Origin: Caldilineaceae bacterium
GTDB lineage: Bacteria > Chloroflexota > Anaerolineae > Caldilineales > Caldilineaceae
NCBI GenBank assembly: GCA_022827195.1
Contig: JAJDTL010000030.1
Span: 1-64,000 of the forward strand
Direction: 5' to 3'
Length of the DNA: 64,000 bases
Shown one piece after another: positions 30,089-40,911 of the stretch. How positions within the stretch are numbered: position 1 is the stretch's first letter; every line of letters starts with the position of its first letter. Under the pieces are notes generated by a model. That model did not search any database and had not been told where the DNA came from. It worked only from the letters and a program-made list of their open reading frames with translations. The translations under genes and the position numbers were made by a program.

Positions 30089-30991
30089 TCAGCGACGCAG
30101 CGCCCGCGCCAACCCGTCTCCCACAAATCCGATCGAGGCGATCACGGCGATCAGGATAATCGCCGAAGGCGCCCACGCCCACGGCATCAGCTGAAGATAG
30201 GCAATGTTCGTGGCGAAATTGACCATACTGCCCCAACTTGGCGTAGGCTGAGGCACGCCAACACCAAGAAAACTGAGGCTGGCCTCAGCGAGAATAGCGC
30301 TGCGGATGCCGTACACCGCGTTCACAACCAGGAGGCCGACCGTGTTTACAAGGATATGTCTGGAAATGATGCGGCGTTCCTTGCAGCCGATTACCTCGGC
30401 CGCGATGATGAAGTCCCGCTCCCTCAGGGACAGCGCCTGGCCGCGCATCAGGCGGCTGAGAGGCGTCCAGGCAAAGACGCCGATGATGATCATCGCGTTC
30501 TGTGTGCTCGGTCCCAGTACCGCGGCAAGCGCGATCATCAGCATCAGCGTCGGAAAGGAAGCAAAGACCTCGGTCAGGCGTTGCAGCACCGCGTCGATCC
30601 AGCCGCCGTAATAGCCGGAGGCCAGTCCGATAGAGGCCCCCAGCGTCGTACTGATCAGCACGGCCACCGCGGCCACGGCCAGCGAGACGCGGCTGCCGTA
30701 GACCAGGCGGGAGAAAACGTCCATTCCCGCGACATCGGTACCAAGAAGATGCGCCAAACCGGGCGGCTGGCGCGCCTCGCTGAAATTGGGTTCAATCGGA
30801 CCGTAGGGCGCAATCAGCGGCGCGGCAAGCGCTGCCGTGATCACGATTACCAGGACAGCCAATCCAACGACGGCCCAAAAGTCCTGGCTGAAAAAAGCCC
30901 AGAATTCACGCAGCCGGTAACGCGTCCCATAGCGAAGCGCCTGGTCGCTTTGCCGATCATTCTTGATGTTGTTTGCCGCCGCCGCTCTCAC
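30089..30991 (-). CDS. ABC transporter permease (DppC type)
   Basis: An inner-membrane permease of about 300 residues with six predicted membrane segments. The EAA-type loop LRERDFIIAAEVIGCKERRIISRH and the terminal GFVGDGLARALRR mark the DppC type. The start is uncertain: a GTG at 30991 has AGGTAGG upstream, while a TTG at 31042 would overlap the DppB-type gene by 29 nt. It pairs with that permease and with the binding protein at 32077; no ATPase gene is in this cluster. Confidence 0.83.
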   Translation of the reverse strand: MRAAAANNIKNDRQSDQALRYGTRYRLREFWAFFSQDFWAVVGLAVLVIVITAALAAPLIAPYGPIEPNFSEARQPPGLAHLLGTDVAGMDVFSRLVYGSRVSLAVAAVAVLISTTLGASIGLASGYYGGWIDAVLQRLTEVFASFPTLMLMIALAAVLGPSTQNAMIIIGVFAWTPLSRLMRGQALSLRERDFIIAAEVIGCKERRIISRHILVNTVGLLVVNAVYGIRSAILAEASLSFLGVGVPQPTPSWGSMVNFATNIAYLQLMPWAWAPSAIILIAVIASIGFVGDGLARALRR

Positions 30992-31013
30992 CTCTCCACC
31001 TACCTCGCCGCTT

Positions 31014-31979
31014 CTACCCCTGTCGGATTCTGGGATCGGCAACTCCGTACAGGATGTCTGCGATCAGATTCGAAACAAGAACGGCAACGCCTGTAACCAG
31101 CGTTGCCGACATGATCACGGGGAAGTCTCGCTGCGAAACAGCCAGTGCAATACGCGAACCCATGCCCCCCCAGCCGAATACCGTCTCGATAAGAATAGCA
31201 CCGTTCACTACAATCGGCAGGCGCAGCGTGCTGATCGTTATGATCGGGATCATCGAGTTGCGCAGGATATGGCGGGCCAGAACCAGCCTCTCCGCCAAAC
31301 CCTTAGCGCGCGCTGTCCGCACATAGTCCTCACCGCAAACGTCGATCACGCTGTCTCGCACGTAGCGGATAATCTCGGCTGCGGTCAAAAACGCCAGAGT
31401 CGAGACGGGAAGGACGAAATAGGGGAGGCGATTGACCAGGTTGGCGGCATCCGCGCCCAACATGTCCCGGTTGCCGCCTGATGGCAGGATCGGCAAGCGC
31501 ACTGCCAAAAGGTATAGGGCCAAAAGGGCCAAAACAAACGACGGCGTTGCAATCACAAACATCGAGCCGAAGCTGACGACACGATCAAATCGGGAGAGCG
31601 GCCTGAAACCACTCCACGCGCCCAAAGTCACCGCCAGAACGAGTCCGATAATGAATGCCGGGACCGTGAACTCCAACGTCAACCCTACGGTGTGCGCGAG
31701 CGTATCCGATACGGGCCGGCTGTCGATCAGAGATGTGCCCAGGTTGCCCCGCAGCAGCTGCCCCATCCAGCGGGCGTAGCGAATCGGCAAGGGGTCGTCG
31801 AGACCGTACTTGGCGCGCAAGTCTGCCAGCTGCGCCGCCTTGGCAATCTCCCCGCCTTCGGCAAGCATCGCCGTTGCCGCGTCGCCCGGCGCCATGGCAA
31901 TGACGACGAAGCTGATTACCGTGATACCGAACAAGGTGGGTATAAAGATCAATACCCGTTGCAGGATGTAGCGCCACAT
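31014..31979 (-). CDS. ABC transporter permease (DppB type)
   Basis: An inner-membrane permease of 321 residues with six predicted segments. The MWRYILQRVLIFIPTLFGIT start, the MAPGDAA motif, the EAA loop with DYVRTARAKGLAERLV and the C-terminal DILYGVADPRIRQG are typical DppB features. The start codon has TTTAGGAT upstream. It is the second gene of the operon after the binding protein and is separated from it by a GC hairpin. Confidence 0.88.
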   Translation of the reverse strand: MWRYILQRVLIFIPTLFGITVISFVVIAMAPGDAATAMLAEGGEIAKAAQLADLRAKYGLDDPLPIRYARWMGQLLRGNLGTSLIDSRPVSDTLAHTVGLTLEFTVPAFIIGLVLAVTLGAWSGFRPLSRFDRVVSFGSMFVIATPSFVLALLALYLLAVRLPILPSGGNRDMLGADAANLVNRLPYFVLPVSTLAFLTAAEIIRYVRDSVIDVCGEDYVRTARAKGLAERLVLARHILRNSMIPIITISTLRLPIVVNGAILIETVFGWGGMGSRIALAVSQRDFPVIMSATLVTGVAVLVSNLIADILYGVADPRIRQG

Positions 31980-32019
31980 CCGTTGTCATCCTAAACGAGC
32001 AGGAGTTTGGAGGAAGGAA

Positions 32020-32052
32020 CTGCCGGGGCACATCTCCGACATGCCCCGACAG
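32020..32052 (-). promoter_or_regulatory. Intercistronic GC hairpin after the second binding-protein gene
   Basis: An 11-bp stem with one G-U pair (minus strand CTGTCGGGGCA with TGCCCCGGCAG) begins 24 nt after the binding-protein stop and 40 nt before the permease start. It has no T tract. Its place matches hairpins known to stabilise upstream binding-protein mRNA over permease mRNA. Confidence 0.55.
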
Positions 32053-32076
32053 CGCCGTGAAACCTGAGAAGAACGG

Positions 32077-33762
32077 CTATTTCAGGTCCCACAGCCAAGG
32101 CTGTGCGTAGGTCAGGTAGGCTTCGCTGATCGATGTCAGACCCGTGAAGTCGTTGTGTATGACGTTGGCCGCCATCAGTGCCTTTGTCGGCACATAGACC
32201 GCCTCGTCCTGCACAATGATCGACATCTCACGCCCGATCTCCACGTATCTCTCGTAATTGGTACCATACGTGATGAACGCCTCTTCGATCAAGGCATCCA
32301 CGTCAGGGTTGTTGTAACCGATGAAGCCGACCCCTTCCGCCGAATAGAGATAGTTCTGCATCTCCAGCGGCCCGTAAATGTGATATGGCCGGTGCGGATT
32401 CTCGAACAGGTCGAACTCCATATCGTTGATGGCTGCCGTGTACGAGGCGCCGTCCGGCTTTGTGTCGAACTCGAAGTTGACACCCAGGTCGGTGAACCAC
32501 TCCTGGTAGGCCAGCATCTCCGCTTCCGCGGTCGGGTTCGGCGCGCCGCTGGGCGTCGTGCGCAGGAACTTCACCGTGTCGTCGGGGTCCCAGCTGGACT
32601 GTGACAGAAGCGAACGGGCATGGTCCATGTCGAAGCTGTAGACCTCAGCCGACGGGTCGAGCAGATCCTCGAAGAAATCGGTGTAGAGCGGCGTGGCAAA
32701 GCCCTTGTAAATGTCGTTGCAGAGCGTCTCGCGGTCGATGGCGTAGCATACCGCCTTGCGGAAGAGGGGGTCCTGGTACTTCGGCTTGGTGAGATTGAAC
32801 TGCATACGATAGCCCTGGATATACTCCTTCCAGATGGCCGTATAGTTCGGCATCGCCTCAATCGCCGACGCCACTTCACCGTCTCGCACCCACGAATGAT
32901 GGAAGCGTTCTTGTGTGCCGAGCGCCACCAAATCGCCGATGTCGCCATAAACATAGATGATTCTGTCGAGCGGCGCCCTGCCCCGCCAGTAGCTGTCGTT
33001 GGGCACGAATTCGAACCACTTGTCGGTCTCCTGCCGTTCCATGATGTACGGTCCGGACCCTACCTTGGGCTCCAGCATTTCCGGAGACTGCTCCAGGTCA
33101 GCAGGAGCAATGCCGCCGTATATGTGTTGCGGAATCGGCGCCCACCAGCGATGCGCCATCGACAACACCAGCGTCGTGTCCGGTTTTGAAGTCTCGATTA
33201 TAAAGGTGCTGTCGTCGACCGCGCGTACACCGGCCAGTTCGTCGGTTTCGCCCGCCATCATTTCGGCGCTGCCCTTGATCAGCGACAACTCGCCCGCCGT
33301 AAGGTCACGGGAATCTGCGTGGAACGTCATGTTCATGCTGTAGACGACGTCCTGCGAGGTCAGCGGCGTGCCGTCGCTCCACTGCAACCCGGGTCGCAGG
33401 TTGAACTGGATCGTCTGTGTGTCTACAAACTCCCACGACTCTGCCAAGCCAGGCACCGGTTGGAGATTCTCGTCCAAATCAACGATCGGCTCCCACATGA
33501 TGCGGCTGGGCTGGCCGCTATTGGTCCAGAACCGGAAACCGGTCCAAAGAGTCTTCGGGGCGGAACCGTAGTTGTTGCCCTTGCCTTGGACGAAAACCAC
33601 AACCTTCTCCTCGGCCATTGGGGCTGCCTCGGCTTCGGCCTCCTGCTCCGGCGCCGGCGCAGCCGCAGGCACGCAGGCACTCAGCCCGGATAACACCACG
33701 CCCGAGCCCACCGTCACCATCCCCAACTTCAGAAAATCACGCCGACTGTAACGCCTGGACAT
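32077..33762 (-). CDS. ABC importer substrate-binding lipoprotein (family 5)
   Basis: A family 5 binding protein of 561 residues. The N-terminus has a twin-arginine motif (SRRDFLKLG) and a lipobox (LSAC, Cys30), then an Ala/Glu/Pro-rich linker. Mature-protein motifs include FNLRPGLQWSDGTPL and FRKAVCYAIDRETLCND. The start at 33762 is fixed by a very strong AAGGAGGAAG site. It heads an operon with two permeases, the sialidase-like protein, a Gfo oxidoreductase, a PhyH-like protein and an enolase-superfamily dehydratase, so its ligand is probably the substrate of those enzymes. Confidence 0.9.
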   Translation of the reverse strand: MSRRYSRRDFLKLGMVTVGSGVVLSGLSACVPAAAPAPEQEAEAEAAPMAEEKVVVFVQGKGNNYGSAPKTLWTGFRFWTNSGQPSRIMWEPIVDLDENLQPVPGLAESWEFVDTQTIQFNLRPGLQWSDGTPLTSQDVVYSMNMTFHADSRDLTAGELSLIKGSAEMMAGETDELAGVRAVDDSTFIIETSKPDTTLVLSMAHRWWAPIPQHIYGGIAPADLEQSPEMLEPKVGSGPYIMERQETDKWFEFVPNDSYWRGRAPLDRIIYVYGDIGDLVALGTQERFHHSWVRDGEVASAIEAMPNYTAIWKEYIQGYRMQFNLTKPKYQDPLFRKAVCYAIDRETLCNDIYKGFATPLYTDFFEDLLDPSAEVYSFDMDHARSLLSQSSWDPDDTVKFLRTTPSGAPNPTAEAEMLAYQEWFTDLGVNFEFDTKPDGASYTAAINDMEFDLFENPHRPYHIYGPLEMQNYLYSAEGVGFIGYNNPDVDALIEEAFITYGTNYERYVEIGREMSIIVQDEAVYVPTKALMAANVIHNDFTGLTSISEAYLTYAQPWLWDLK

Positions 33763-33830
33763 TGTCTTCCTCCTTGAGTTTTGTGAATATTCCAAATGGA
33801 AGCATGGACGATCCCCAACGTTGGTATGCT

Positions 33831-33860
33831 AGGTTAATCCAGCAGGGCGGCCCAAGTCAA
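33831..33860 (-). promoter_or_regulatory. Candidate promoter for the second transporter operon
   Basis: On the minus strand TTGACT (33860-33855), an 18-nt spacer and TAACCT (33836-33831) lie about 70 nt upstream of the binding-protein start codon, in the short gap before the metalloprotease stop. Confidence 0.42.
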
Positions 33861-33866
33861 GCGTCA

Positions 33867-35246
33867 CTATTCGGGCGGCCTTAGGGCCTCCACAAGGTCC
33901 CCGACACTGGTAAACCAGCGAACAGTGGTCAGAAAATGGGCCAGGTCATCGCTTTCCGCCCGCAGACGCTGCAGCTGCGGGCCTATCGGGCTGGAAGAGG
34001 CTGCGCCCGTCGCGTAGTTTCCGTAGAAGGCGAAATATGCCTGGTTCAGCACGCGCAACGGATAACCTTGCGCCACGAAGTACCGGCGCCGGGCCTCCAT
34101 GTAGGCTTCCGCGGTCTCGACAAGGCCGGCCTCCAGCAGATCGTCCACGCGCAGCCGGGTTTCCCTCATCTCCCTCCGGAAATCGAATCGGGAAGGGCGG
34201 CCAGGTCGTTCCCAGCGCTGCTGATCGGCTTCGAGCGCATTGGTCCACAGTTCAAATGTGTTACATGCGCAGTCCTCTTCAGCGGCCGTACCGGGTCCAG
34301 CCGGAGGCTGGGGAACTGCTTCGGGATAGTAGCGACGGGCCAGCCGTTCGCCGATCTCGTCGCCTAAGATGTCCGAGACCGTTTCGTTTATTGTGGTCAA
34401 CTCGTCGTTCGTGGCATAGCGCAGACCCAGCGGAAACAGGAATAGGTAGTGGTGCGTCCATTCGTGGGCAATTGTGCTGAGCACCCACGCGAGCGAAGAC
34501 TGCTCGACGACAATCGCGGGGTAGACCGCCATGCCTCCGATTCTGGAGATGTGAGCGCTGAGGTTGGAACTCTCTTCGATGGCACGTTCGCTTTCCGCCA
34601 ATGTCACTGGATCGAATTCAGTCTGCAATACGCGCGAGTGGATTGTCGCGATGCGTTCCCGCGGGCTGACGGTGAGCTTCAGCGGTGGCTCGATGAATGT
34701 GAAACTGACCGGGGGCCAGACGATGCCTCGCTGGTCAAGACCTGCATCGATCAGCTCCGCGCGCACCTGACGTTCCAGGATCGCCTCAACCAAAGGGCGC
34801 CTGGCCTCCTGCTGGCCGTGCAACGCCGCCAGTTCACGACGCGGCTCGGCCTGCGAAGCCGTGCCATCCTGCGGCGACAGCGCGACGATTTGACTGAGTT
34901 CAACTTCCAGATCCTCGATCCGCTGCCTCCGCTTCATGTAGGCGCGTACCAGTTCGACCTGTTCGTCTTCGCTGAGTCGGACCAGCCGGTTCTGTTCTCC
35001 CGCTCCGAACATCTGAACAAACGCGCGTAGCTCCCACGCAGCGAAGCTGAAGTCTGGAAGGGCAACCTCGGTCTTGATCGTAACCGCGCGCAACTGGAGC
35101 GAACTAGGCGCGCCCCCTCCTACGAGTAGCAGGGTTAGCAAAAGGGCAATAGCCTTCCAGGCGGTCCGGCGCAGGCCGCTCGGGGTCACTGTCGCTGCCA
35201 GGGCGACCAGGTGCACATTACCCGCAGCGAGTTTCTTCACAAACAC
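33867..35246 (-). CDS. Predicted thermolysin-motif zinc metalloprotease
   Basis: A 459-residue protein with a gluzincin zinc site: HEWTH at 261-265 and, 22 residues later, NETVSD at about 287-292 (E288). This spacing and the NExxSD pattern match thermolysin-like proteases. One hydrophobic helix (about 31-45) anchors the N-terminus, so the rest is probably extracytoplasmic. Residues of about 95-165 are charged and helical. I do not recognise the exact family. The start is GTG at 35246 after a GGGAG site; a second GTG two codons on is possible. It lies between MurJ and the transporter operon. Confidence 0.72.
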   Translation of the reverse strand: MFVKKLAAGNVHLVALAATVTPSGLRRTAWKAIALLLTLLLVGGGAPSSLQLRAVTIKTEVALPDFSFAAWELRAFVQMFGAGEQNRLVRLSEDEQVELVRAYMKRRQRIEDLEVELSQIVALSPQDGTASQAEPRRELAALHGQQEARRPLVEAILERQVRAELIDAGLDQRGIVWPPVSFTFIEPPLKLTVSPRERIATIHSRVLQTEFDPVTLAESERAIEESSNLSAHISRIGGMAVYPAIVVEQSSLAWVLSTIAHEWTHHYLFLFPLGLRYATNDELTTINETVSDILGDEIGERLARRYYPEAVPQPPAGPGTAAEEDCACNTFELWTNALEADQQRWERPGRPSRFDFRREMRETRLRVDDLLEAGLVETAEAYMEARRRYFVAQGYPLRVLNQAYFAFYGNYATGAASSSPIGPQLQRLRAESDDLAHFLTTVRWFTSVGDLVEALRPPE

Positions 35247-35320
35247 AGGCTCCCACGTTACGCGTAGCGTCCGTGAATCTCACTGTTCATCGCCTCGAAG
35301 CGGCGATGAGATCGAAGGTC

Positions 35321-37027
35321 TCATGAGTTAACGCCTTTCGACCGGAGGGATTTCTGCGCGACTTGCCACAACCGCCGCGCCTCCGGCTGACCTGCGAGAA
35401 GCAGCCCGCCAGCGTAGACAAGCGCCCCGCTCCCGCCGGCAACGCAGAGTGCGAGCAGATCGCTCGCCAGCGTAGGGGTACCTGGACTGCTGAGTAATGA
35501 CAGCAACGCGGCAGCGACCGCAGCCATTGCTCCCGCCGCAACCGTAATCGAGAGGATCGTACTTGCAGTCGGACCAAGCACACGCCTCAGCGTGTGGATC
35601 CGGCCCATGTCATCCTTCTCACCCAACACCTGTCGAGGTATCGCCCCGATAGTCCAGGCCAGGAAGGCAAGCATGACAAGCGCGTGCGCGGCCTGTTTGG
35701 CCGTGTCCGCCCAGACAAGGCCGAGGAATCCCCGTCCCTCCACCAGCGCCAACGCGACCACCCCGTAGACGAGCACGCTCAGGACCCCGACAAGAGCAGG
35801 CAAAAGTGTATTGTTGCGCGCGTAAAACGCGTAGTTCAGAGGGAAGTCGATGGCCGCGAAGAGCGCACCAAAGAGATAAACGCGCAGCGCCCTCACCACC
35901 TGCGCCGTGTCTGCCGCAGTGAACGCCCCGCGCTCAAACAGGAGCCGCACGGTCGGCTCCGCCAGAAGCCATAACCCTACCAGTACAGGAACGATGAGAA
36001 CGAGTACCATCCGCATCCCTTCGCCGAGAGTCCTGCGATAACCGCCCTCGTCTCCCTCGGCGAACAGCTGGCTAAGTCGGGGAAGAGCCGCCAGCGCGAT
36101 GGCGACGCTGACGATGCCCAGGGGGAGCTGCTGGAGGGTGGTCGCGTTGCGCATCCATGCGATGCTTTCGACGCCAGTTCCGCTGGCCAGACGCCTGTCC
36201 AGACCGACCTGGAATTGGGCGACTACCAGGCCGGCCGCAATCGGCAGATAAAGGCGGACGATGCGCCCCAGCGCCGGGTGGCTCCACTGCACGCTGAATC
36301 GCAGCCCGGCGCGGCGTACATCCCACGCCATCAGTCCGAACTGCACGATACCACCGGCCAGCACGCCGACCGCCAAGCTGGCGATGCCGATCCGCCCGGC
36401 CAGTAAGGGTGCCGCCACCACGATCCCGAGATTGTATACCGCGGTTGCAATGGCCGGCATACTGAAGCGCTGGAGCGAGTAGAGTACGGCGGTCAGTAGC
36501 CCGGCCATCGAAAAGAACCAGACGACCGGCGCGATCAGCCTGACCAGACGGGTCGTCAGAGGCAGCAGCGCCGGGTCAAACCTGTCGAATCCCCCTGCCA
36601 GGACGCCTGCCACTTGCGGCGCGAAGACCAACAGAATCAGAACGATCGCGGCCAGCGTCACTGAGGCCAGGCTGAGCAGCGCACCGAACAAACGCACCAG
36701 TTCAGGGCTGGGCCGGGGCCGCGCATCGCTGGCCCGATCCGGTCCCTTCCCACCGCCGCGGCCGGGCCTGGCATAGTCGCTGAGAACGGGAACGAGGGCC
36801 GCGCTCAACATGCCGCCGACAAGAAAGTCATAGAGCATCGTCGGCACGCTGCTGGCTACGGCAAAGGCGCTGACAAGGCCGGAAGCGCCAAAATAGCCTG
36901 CGATCACCATGTCTCGCACGAGACCGAGAAGGCGGCTGGCAATCGCGCCCAATGAGAGAAGAGAGGCGCTGCGAGCAAGCGCCGGTGAGGGATGGAGATC
37001 AGATGGCGAGGTGGTTCGGGGCGGCAC
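35321..37027 (-). CDS. murJ: Lipid II flippase MurJ
   Basis: A multi-pass membrane protein of 568 residues, the expected size for MurJ/MviN, which moves lipid II across the membrane for peptidoglycan synthesis. Family features include [20 protein letters not shown] near the N-terminus, [21 protein letters not shown], and [20 protein letters not shown] in the middle. About 14 membrane segments can be counted. A charged Gly/Arg-rich loop (about 87-108) interrupts the cytoplasmic side. The start is a GTG with only a weak ribosome site. It lies 110 nt downstream of trxB. Confidence 0.9.
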   Translation of the reverse strand: MPPRTTSPSDLHPSPALARSASLLSLGAIASRLLGLVRDMVIAGYFGASGLVSAFAVASSVPTMLYDFLVGGMLSAALVPVLSDYARPGRGGGKGPDRASDARPRPSPELVRLFGALLSLASVTLAAIVLILLVFAPQVAGVLAGGFDRFDPALLPLTTRLVRLIAPVVWFFSMAGLLTAVLYSLQRFSMPAIATAVYNLGIVVAAPLLAGRIGIASLAVGVLAGGIVQFGLMAWDVRRAGLRFSVQWSHPALGRIVRLYLPIAAGLVVAQFQVGLDRRLASGTGVESIAWMRNATTLQQLPLGIVSVAIALAALPRLSQLFAEGDEGGYRRTLGEGMRMVLVLIVPVLVGLWLLAEPTVRLLFERGAFTAADTAQVVRALRVYLFGALFAAIDFPLNYAFYARNNTLLPALVGVLSVLVYGVVALALVEGRGFLGLVWADTAKQAAHALVMLAFLAWTIGAIPRQVLGEKDDMGRIHTLRRVLGPTASTILSITVAAGAMAAVAAALLSLLSSPGTPTLASDLLALCVAGGSGALVYAGGLLLAGQPEARRLWQVAQKSLRSKGVNS

Positions 37028-37137
37028 GGCGGATCTGCTCTCTCGTGCTATGTCGGAAACCTCCGAGTTCGAACAGATCCGTTCAATGCCCCCGATTCAT
37101 TCAACAAAGGCCGGGCCGGGAGAGTGAGCAGCTCTTC

Positions 37138-38232
37138 TCAGTCGGCGGCCATAAGCTCGGGCGCCCTTTCCGGGACGCCGGGGACAGGCCAGGCGCGCGG
37201 GTCCTCGTTCAGGTCTGGTAGGCCAACAGCCTCGAGCGAAGCCAGGAATTTCTCAGCCTGCATGGCTGCTGCGCAACCCTGTCCAACGCTGGTTGCAACC
37301 TGCTTGAAGACCTTGTCGGCGATTTCACCGGCAGCGAAAACACCTGGAATGTTCGTGCGCGTCATGGGATCGGCAATAAGGTGGCCGTCTTCGTCGAGGT
37401 CCAGTTTGCCGTGGTAGAGCTCGTTATTGGGAATGTGGCCGATGTAGACAAAGACACCGTCGGTATCGATGTGGCTCTGAGACCCGTTGAGGGTGTCCTG
37501 CGTCGTGACGCCGGAGACAACACCGTTCTCATTGCCGCTGATCGACGTGACGACTGTGTTCCAAACGAAGTCGATCTTGTCATGCGCGAACGCCCGGTCC
37601 TGCAAAATCTTGCTGGCGCGCAGCTCGTCTCGGCGGTGGATGATGCGCACATTTGTGGCGAACTTGGTCAGGAATAGCCCCTCTTCGAGCGCGCTGTCAC
37701 CTCCACCAACAACGACAAGCTCTTTGCCGCGGAAAAAGAAGCCGTCGCACGTCGCACAGTAGCTGACACCCTTGCCGGTATACTCCTGCTCTCCTGGGAC
37801 CTCCAGGAACCGCGGCCGGGCTCCTGTACAAAGGATCAAAGACTTTGTCTTGTACTCCTTGCTCTGCGCGGTCCGAACGGTGAATGGATGCTCGTCAACC
37901 ACGATTTCGCTGACGTGATCGTAGGAGACTGTGCAGCCGAATCGTTCGGCCTGTGCCTTGAACTTTTCGACCAGGTCCGGGCCGCTCAAGCCCTCTGGAA
38001 ACCCGGGATAGTTTTCGACTTCGTAGGTTATGCTGACCTGGCCGCCGTAGTCGTCGCCGGTGATCAGCAATGGTTCAAGGTTCGCACGCGCCGCGTACAG
38101 CCCCGCTGTCCATCCCGCCGGTCCGCTTCCGATTACGACTACATCGTGCAACTTTTCTTCAGGTCCGCTTCCGCCCTTGGCTGCTCCCGCGCCGCCTGGC
38201 ATCTGGGACCCATTCTGCTGCGCTTCACTCAT
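37138..38232 (-). CDS. trxB: Thioredoxin-disulfide reductase
   Basis: An FAD/NADPH enzyme of 364 residues that reduces thioredoxin. Visible are the FAD motif [14 protein letters not shown] (about 31-44), the redox pair C159-A-T-C162, the NADPH motif [12 protein letters not shown] and the C-terminal FAD motif with [10 protein letters not shown]. The catalytic core is normal. A 28-residue Gly/Ser-rich N-terminal extension precedes it. The start at 38232 is preferred for its AGGAG site 8 nt upstream; the open frame continues to 38289. It reads into murJ. Confidence 0.92.
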   Translation of the reverse strand: MSEAQQNGSQMPGGAGAAKGGSGPEEKLHDVVVIGSGPAGWTAGLYAARANLEPLLITGDDYGGQVSITYEVENYPGFPEGLSGPDLVEKFKAQAERFGCTVSYDHVSEIVVDEHPFTVRTAQSKEYKTKSLILCTGARPRFLEVPGEQEYTGKGVSYCATCDGFFFRGKELVVVGGGDSALEEGLFLTKFATNVRIIHRRDELRASKILQDRAFAHDKIDFVWNTVVTSISGNENGVVSGVTTQDTLNGSQSHIDTDGVFVYIGHIPNNELYHGKLDLDEDGHLIADPMTRTNIPGVFAAGEIADKVFKQVATSVGQGCAAAMQAEKFLASLEAVGLPDLNEDPRAWPVPGVPERAPELMAAD

Positions 38233-38464
38233 GATAGGACTCCTGAACTGGCGTCTTGGACCAACATTTTCTGTAGAAGGCGGTCCCATTTGCTGCTTAA
38301 ACTGCTGAAGTCACCCTTACGCACACCTGAACTTCATTTTCTGGCTCGACGTCGAAGTCTACGCCCCGCCCCCAAGAAAGCCTCCTAAACTGATTATCGC
38401 CTCTTATCACCAGATGGTCAGAAATCTGGCATCCAATTGACTCGAATTGGAGAGTGGGCGCCAG

Positions 38465-38848
38465 CTATTGCTGAATGATTTGGATTAGGTTTCCGCAGGT
38501 ATCCTTGAAAATAGCAATGGAGTAGTCGCCATAGTCGGTCGGCTCAACAGTGAACTCGACGCCCAAGCTGACGAGCCGTTCATACTCCCCCTGAATGTCA
38601 TCGACGGCAAACATAGTTGCGGGAATCCCCTGCGCAAAGATTGACCTTTGGAACTCCTGTGAGGCGGCGTTTGCGTTGGGTTCCAGGAGGAGCTCCGTTC
38701 CCTCCTGGTCTTCATGCGATACGACGGTGAGCCACCTGTACTCCCCAACCTCAATATTTGTCTTTTCGACAAAGCCAAGAATGTTTGTGTAAAAGTCCAG
38801 CGCCCGTGCCTGGTCTTCAACAACAACGCTTGTTACGAAAATTCTCAT
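38465..38848 (-). CDS. VOC superfamily (glyoxalase-like) protein
   Basis: A small metalloprotein fold of 127 residues with two beta-alpha-beta-beta-beta halves. The N-terminal half reads RALDFYTNILGFVEK and the C-terminal half ends KDTCGNLIQIIQQ, with the usual Glu/Gln metal-site positions near strand ends (TELLLEP). Members include glyoxalases, dioxygenases and antibiotic-binding proteins, so no specific reaction is assigned. The start has AAAGGAG upstream. It stands alone between lysJ and trxB. Confidence 0.85.
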   Translation of the reverse strand: MRIFVTSVVVEDQARALDFYTNILGFVEKTNIEVGEYRWLTVVSHEDQEGTELLLEPNANAASQEFQRSIFAQGIPATMFAVDDIQGEYERLVSLGVEFTVEPTDYGDYSIAIFKDTCGNLIQIIQQ

Positions 38849-38889
38849 CTTGCACTCCTTTACGTGCCTCTAAGATGCCCGGAAAAAGC

Positions 38890-40089
38890 TTAAGCGGGCA
38901 GGGTTGACGCGATTGCCTCCACTGCAAGGTCGATCTCGTCGTCTCGAATAATCAAAGGAGGCAGCAGCCGCAGGACGGTAGAGCCTGCCGGTAGGGCCAG
39001 CACGCCGTGCTCTTCCATCAGCGTCTTTAGAAAGGGAACCGCCTTGGTGCGCAAGTCGACGCCGATGATCAACCCTCGACCGCGAATTTCGCGCACGACT
39101 TTGCGTCCGCCGATAGCCGCCTCCAGCGCCTCCCGTAGACGGCAGCCGGCCCTCTCCGCCTGCTCGATCAATCCGTCGCGGTACACGCCCAGTGCCGCGA
39201 CGCCGGCCGCGCAGGCAAGGGGATTGCCGCCGAATGTGCTGCCGTGGGCACCCGAAAAAAGGCTCTCCTGCACCGTATCGCTGTAGACGACGGCGCCCAT
39301 CGGGAAGCCTCCCCCAAGCCCTTTGGCCAGTGCGATGATGTCCGGTTCCAGGTTGTAATGCTCGAAGCCGAACCAGCGGCCCGTGCGTCCGAAGCCGGTC
39401 TGGACTTCGTCGACAACCAGGAGCGCGCCGCGTTCGCGACAAACGCGCTGGGCCGCAGCCAGAAAGTCGGCGTCGCCAACGTGGACGCCGCCTTCAGCCT
39501 GGATGACCTCAAGCACGACCGCGGCCGTACGGTCGCTCACTGCCCCATCAAGCCCATCTGAACTGTTGAAATGAATGAAGTCTACGTCGGGAAGCAGCGG
39601 CTCAAATTTTCGCCGGTACTTCGGATTCCACGTAACCGACAGCGCGCCCACCGTACGCCCGTGAAAGCTGTTGCGCGCAGCCACTATCCCCGTCCGCCTC
39701 GTCGCAAGGCGCGCGAACTTGATTGCACCGTCGATCGCCTCCGCACCGCTATTGGCAAGGAACGCACGCGTCATGTGAGGCGGGGTAACCGCGATCAGCT
39801 CCTGCAGAAAGGCCCCGCGCATGTCATTGTGAAAAAAGTTCGGGCACGCATGCAGTCGGCTCGCCTGCTGTTGCAATGCCGCCGTCAGCGCCGGGTGATC
39901 GTAGCCGAGCATGGCCACGCCCTGCGAAGAGGTCATGTCCAGATAGCGCCGACCTTCGCTGTCGATCATCCAGCAGCCCTCGCCGGCAACCATCACCGTC
40001 TCCCCGCGTCGGGGCACTACGCCGGATTCGTATAGCTGCGTACTGTGTACGGCATGTTCTGTTTTTGCGGTCTGCTCTTTCAGGACCAT
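38890..40089 (-). CDS. lysJ: Class III aminotransferase, LysJ/ArgD type
   Basis: A PLP-dependent acetylornithine/[LysW]-aminoadipate semialdehyde aminotransferase of 399 residues. Motifs include [28 protein letters not shown], the [18 protein letters not shown] region and the PLP lysine in [16 protein letters not shown]. The adjacent gene is a LysZ-type kinase and there is no N-acetylglutamate kinase here, so the LysW-dependent lysine (and possibly arginine) pathway is the best fit. ArgD alone is the alternative. The gap to the kinase gene is 18 nt, consistent with an operon. Confidence 0.82.
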   Translation of the reverse strand: MVLKEQTAKTEHAVHSTQLYESGVVPRRGETVMVAGEGCWMIDSEGRRYLDMTSSQGVAMLGYDHPALTAALQQQASRLHACPNFFHNDMRGAFLQELIAVTPPHMTRAFLANSGAEAIDGAIKFARLATRRTGIVAARNSFHGRTVGALSVTWNPKYRRKFEPLLPDVDFIHFNSSDGLDGAVSDRTAAVVLEVIQAEGGVHVGDADFLAAAQRVCRERGALLVVDEVQTGFGRTGRWFGFEHYNLEPDIIALAKGLGGGFPMGAVVYSDTVQESLFSGAHGSTFGGNPLACAAGVAALGVYRDGLIEQAERAGCRLREALEAAIGGRKVVREIRGRGLIIGVDLRTKAVPFLKTLMEEHGVLALPAGSTVLRLLPPLIIRDDEIDLAVEAIASTLPA

Positions 40090-40107
40090 GATTTTCGACC
40101 AACCAGT

Positions 40108-40897
<790 letters not shown>

Positions 40898-40911
<14 letters not shown>

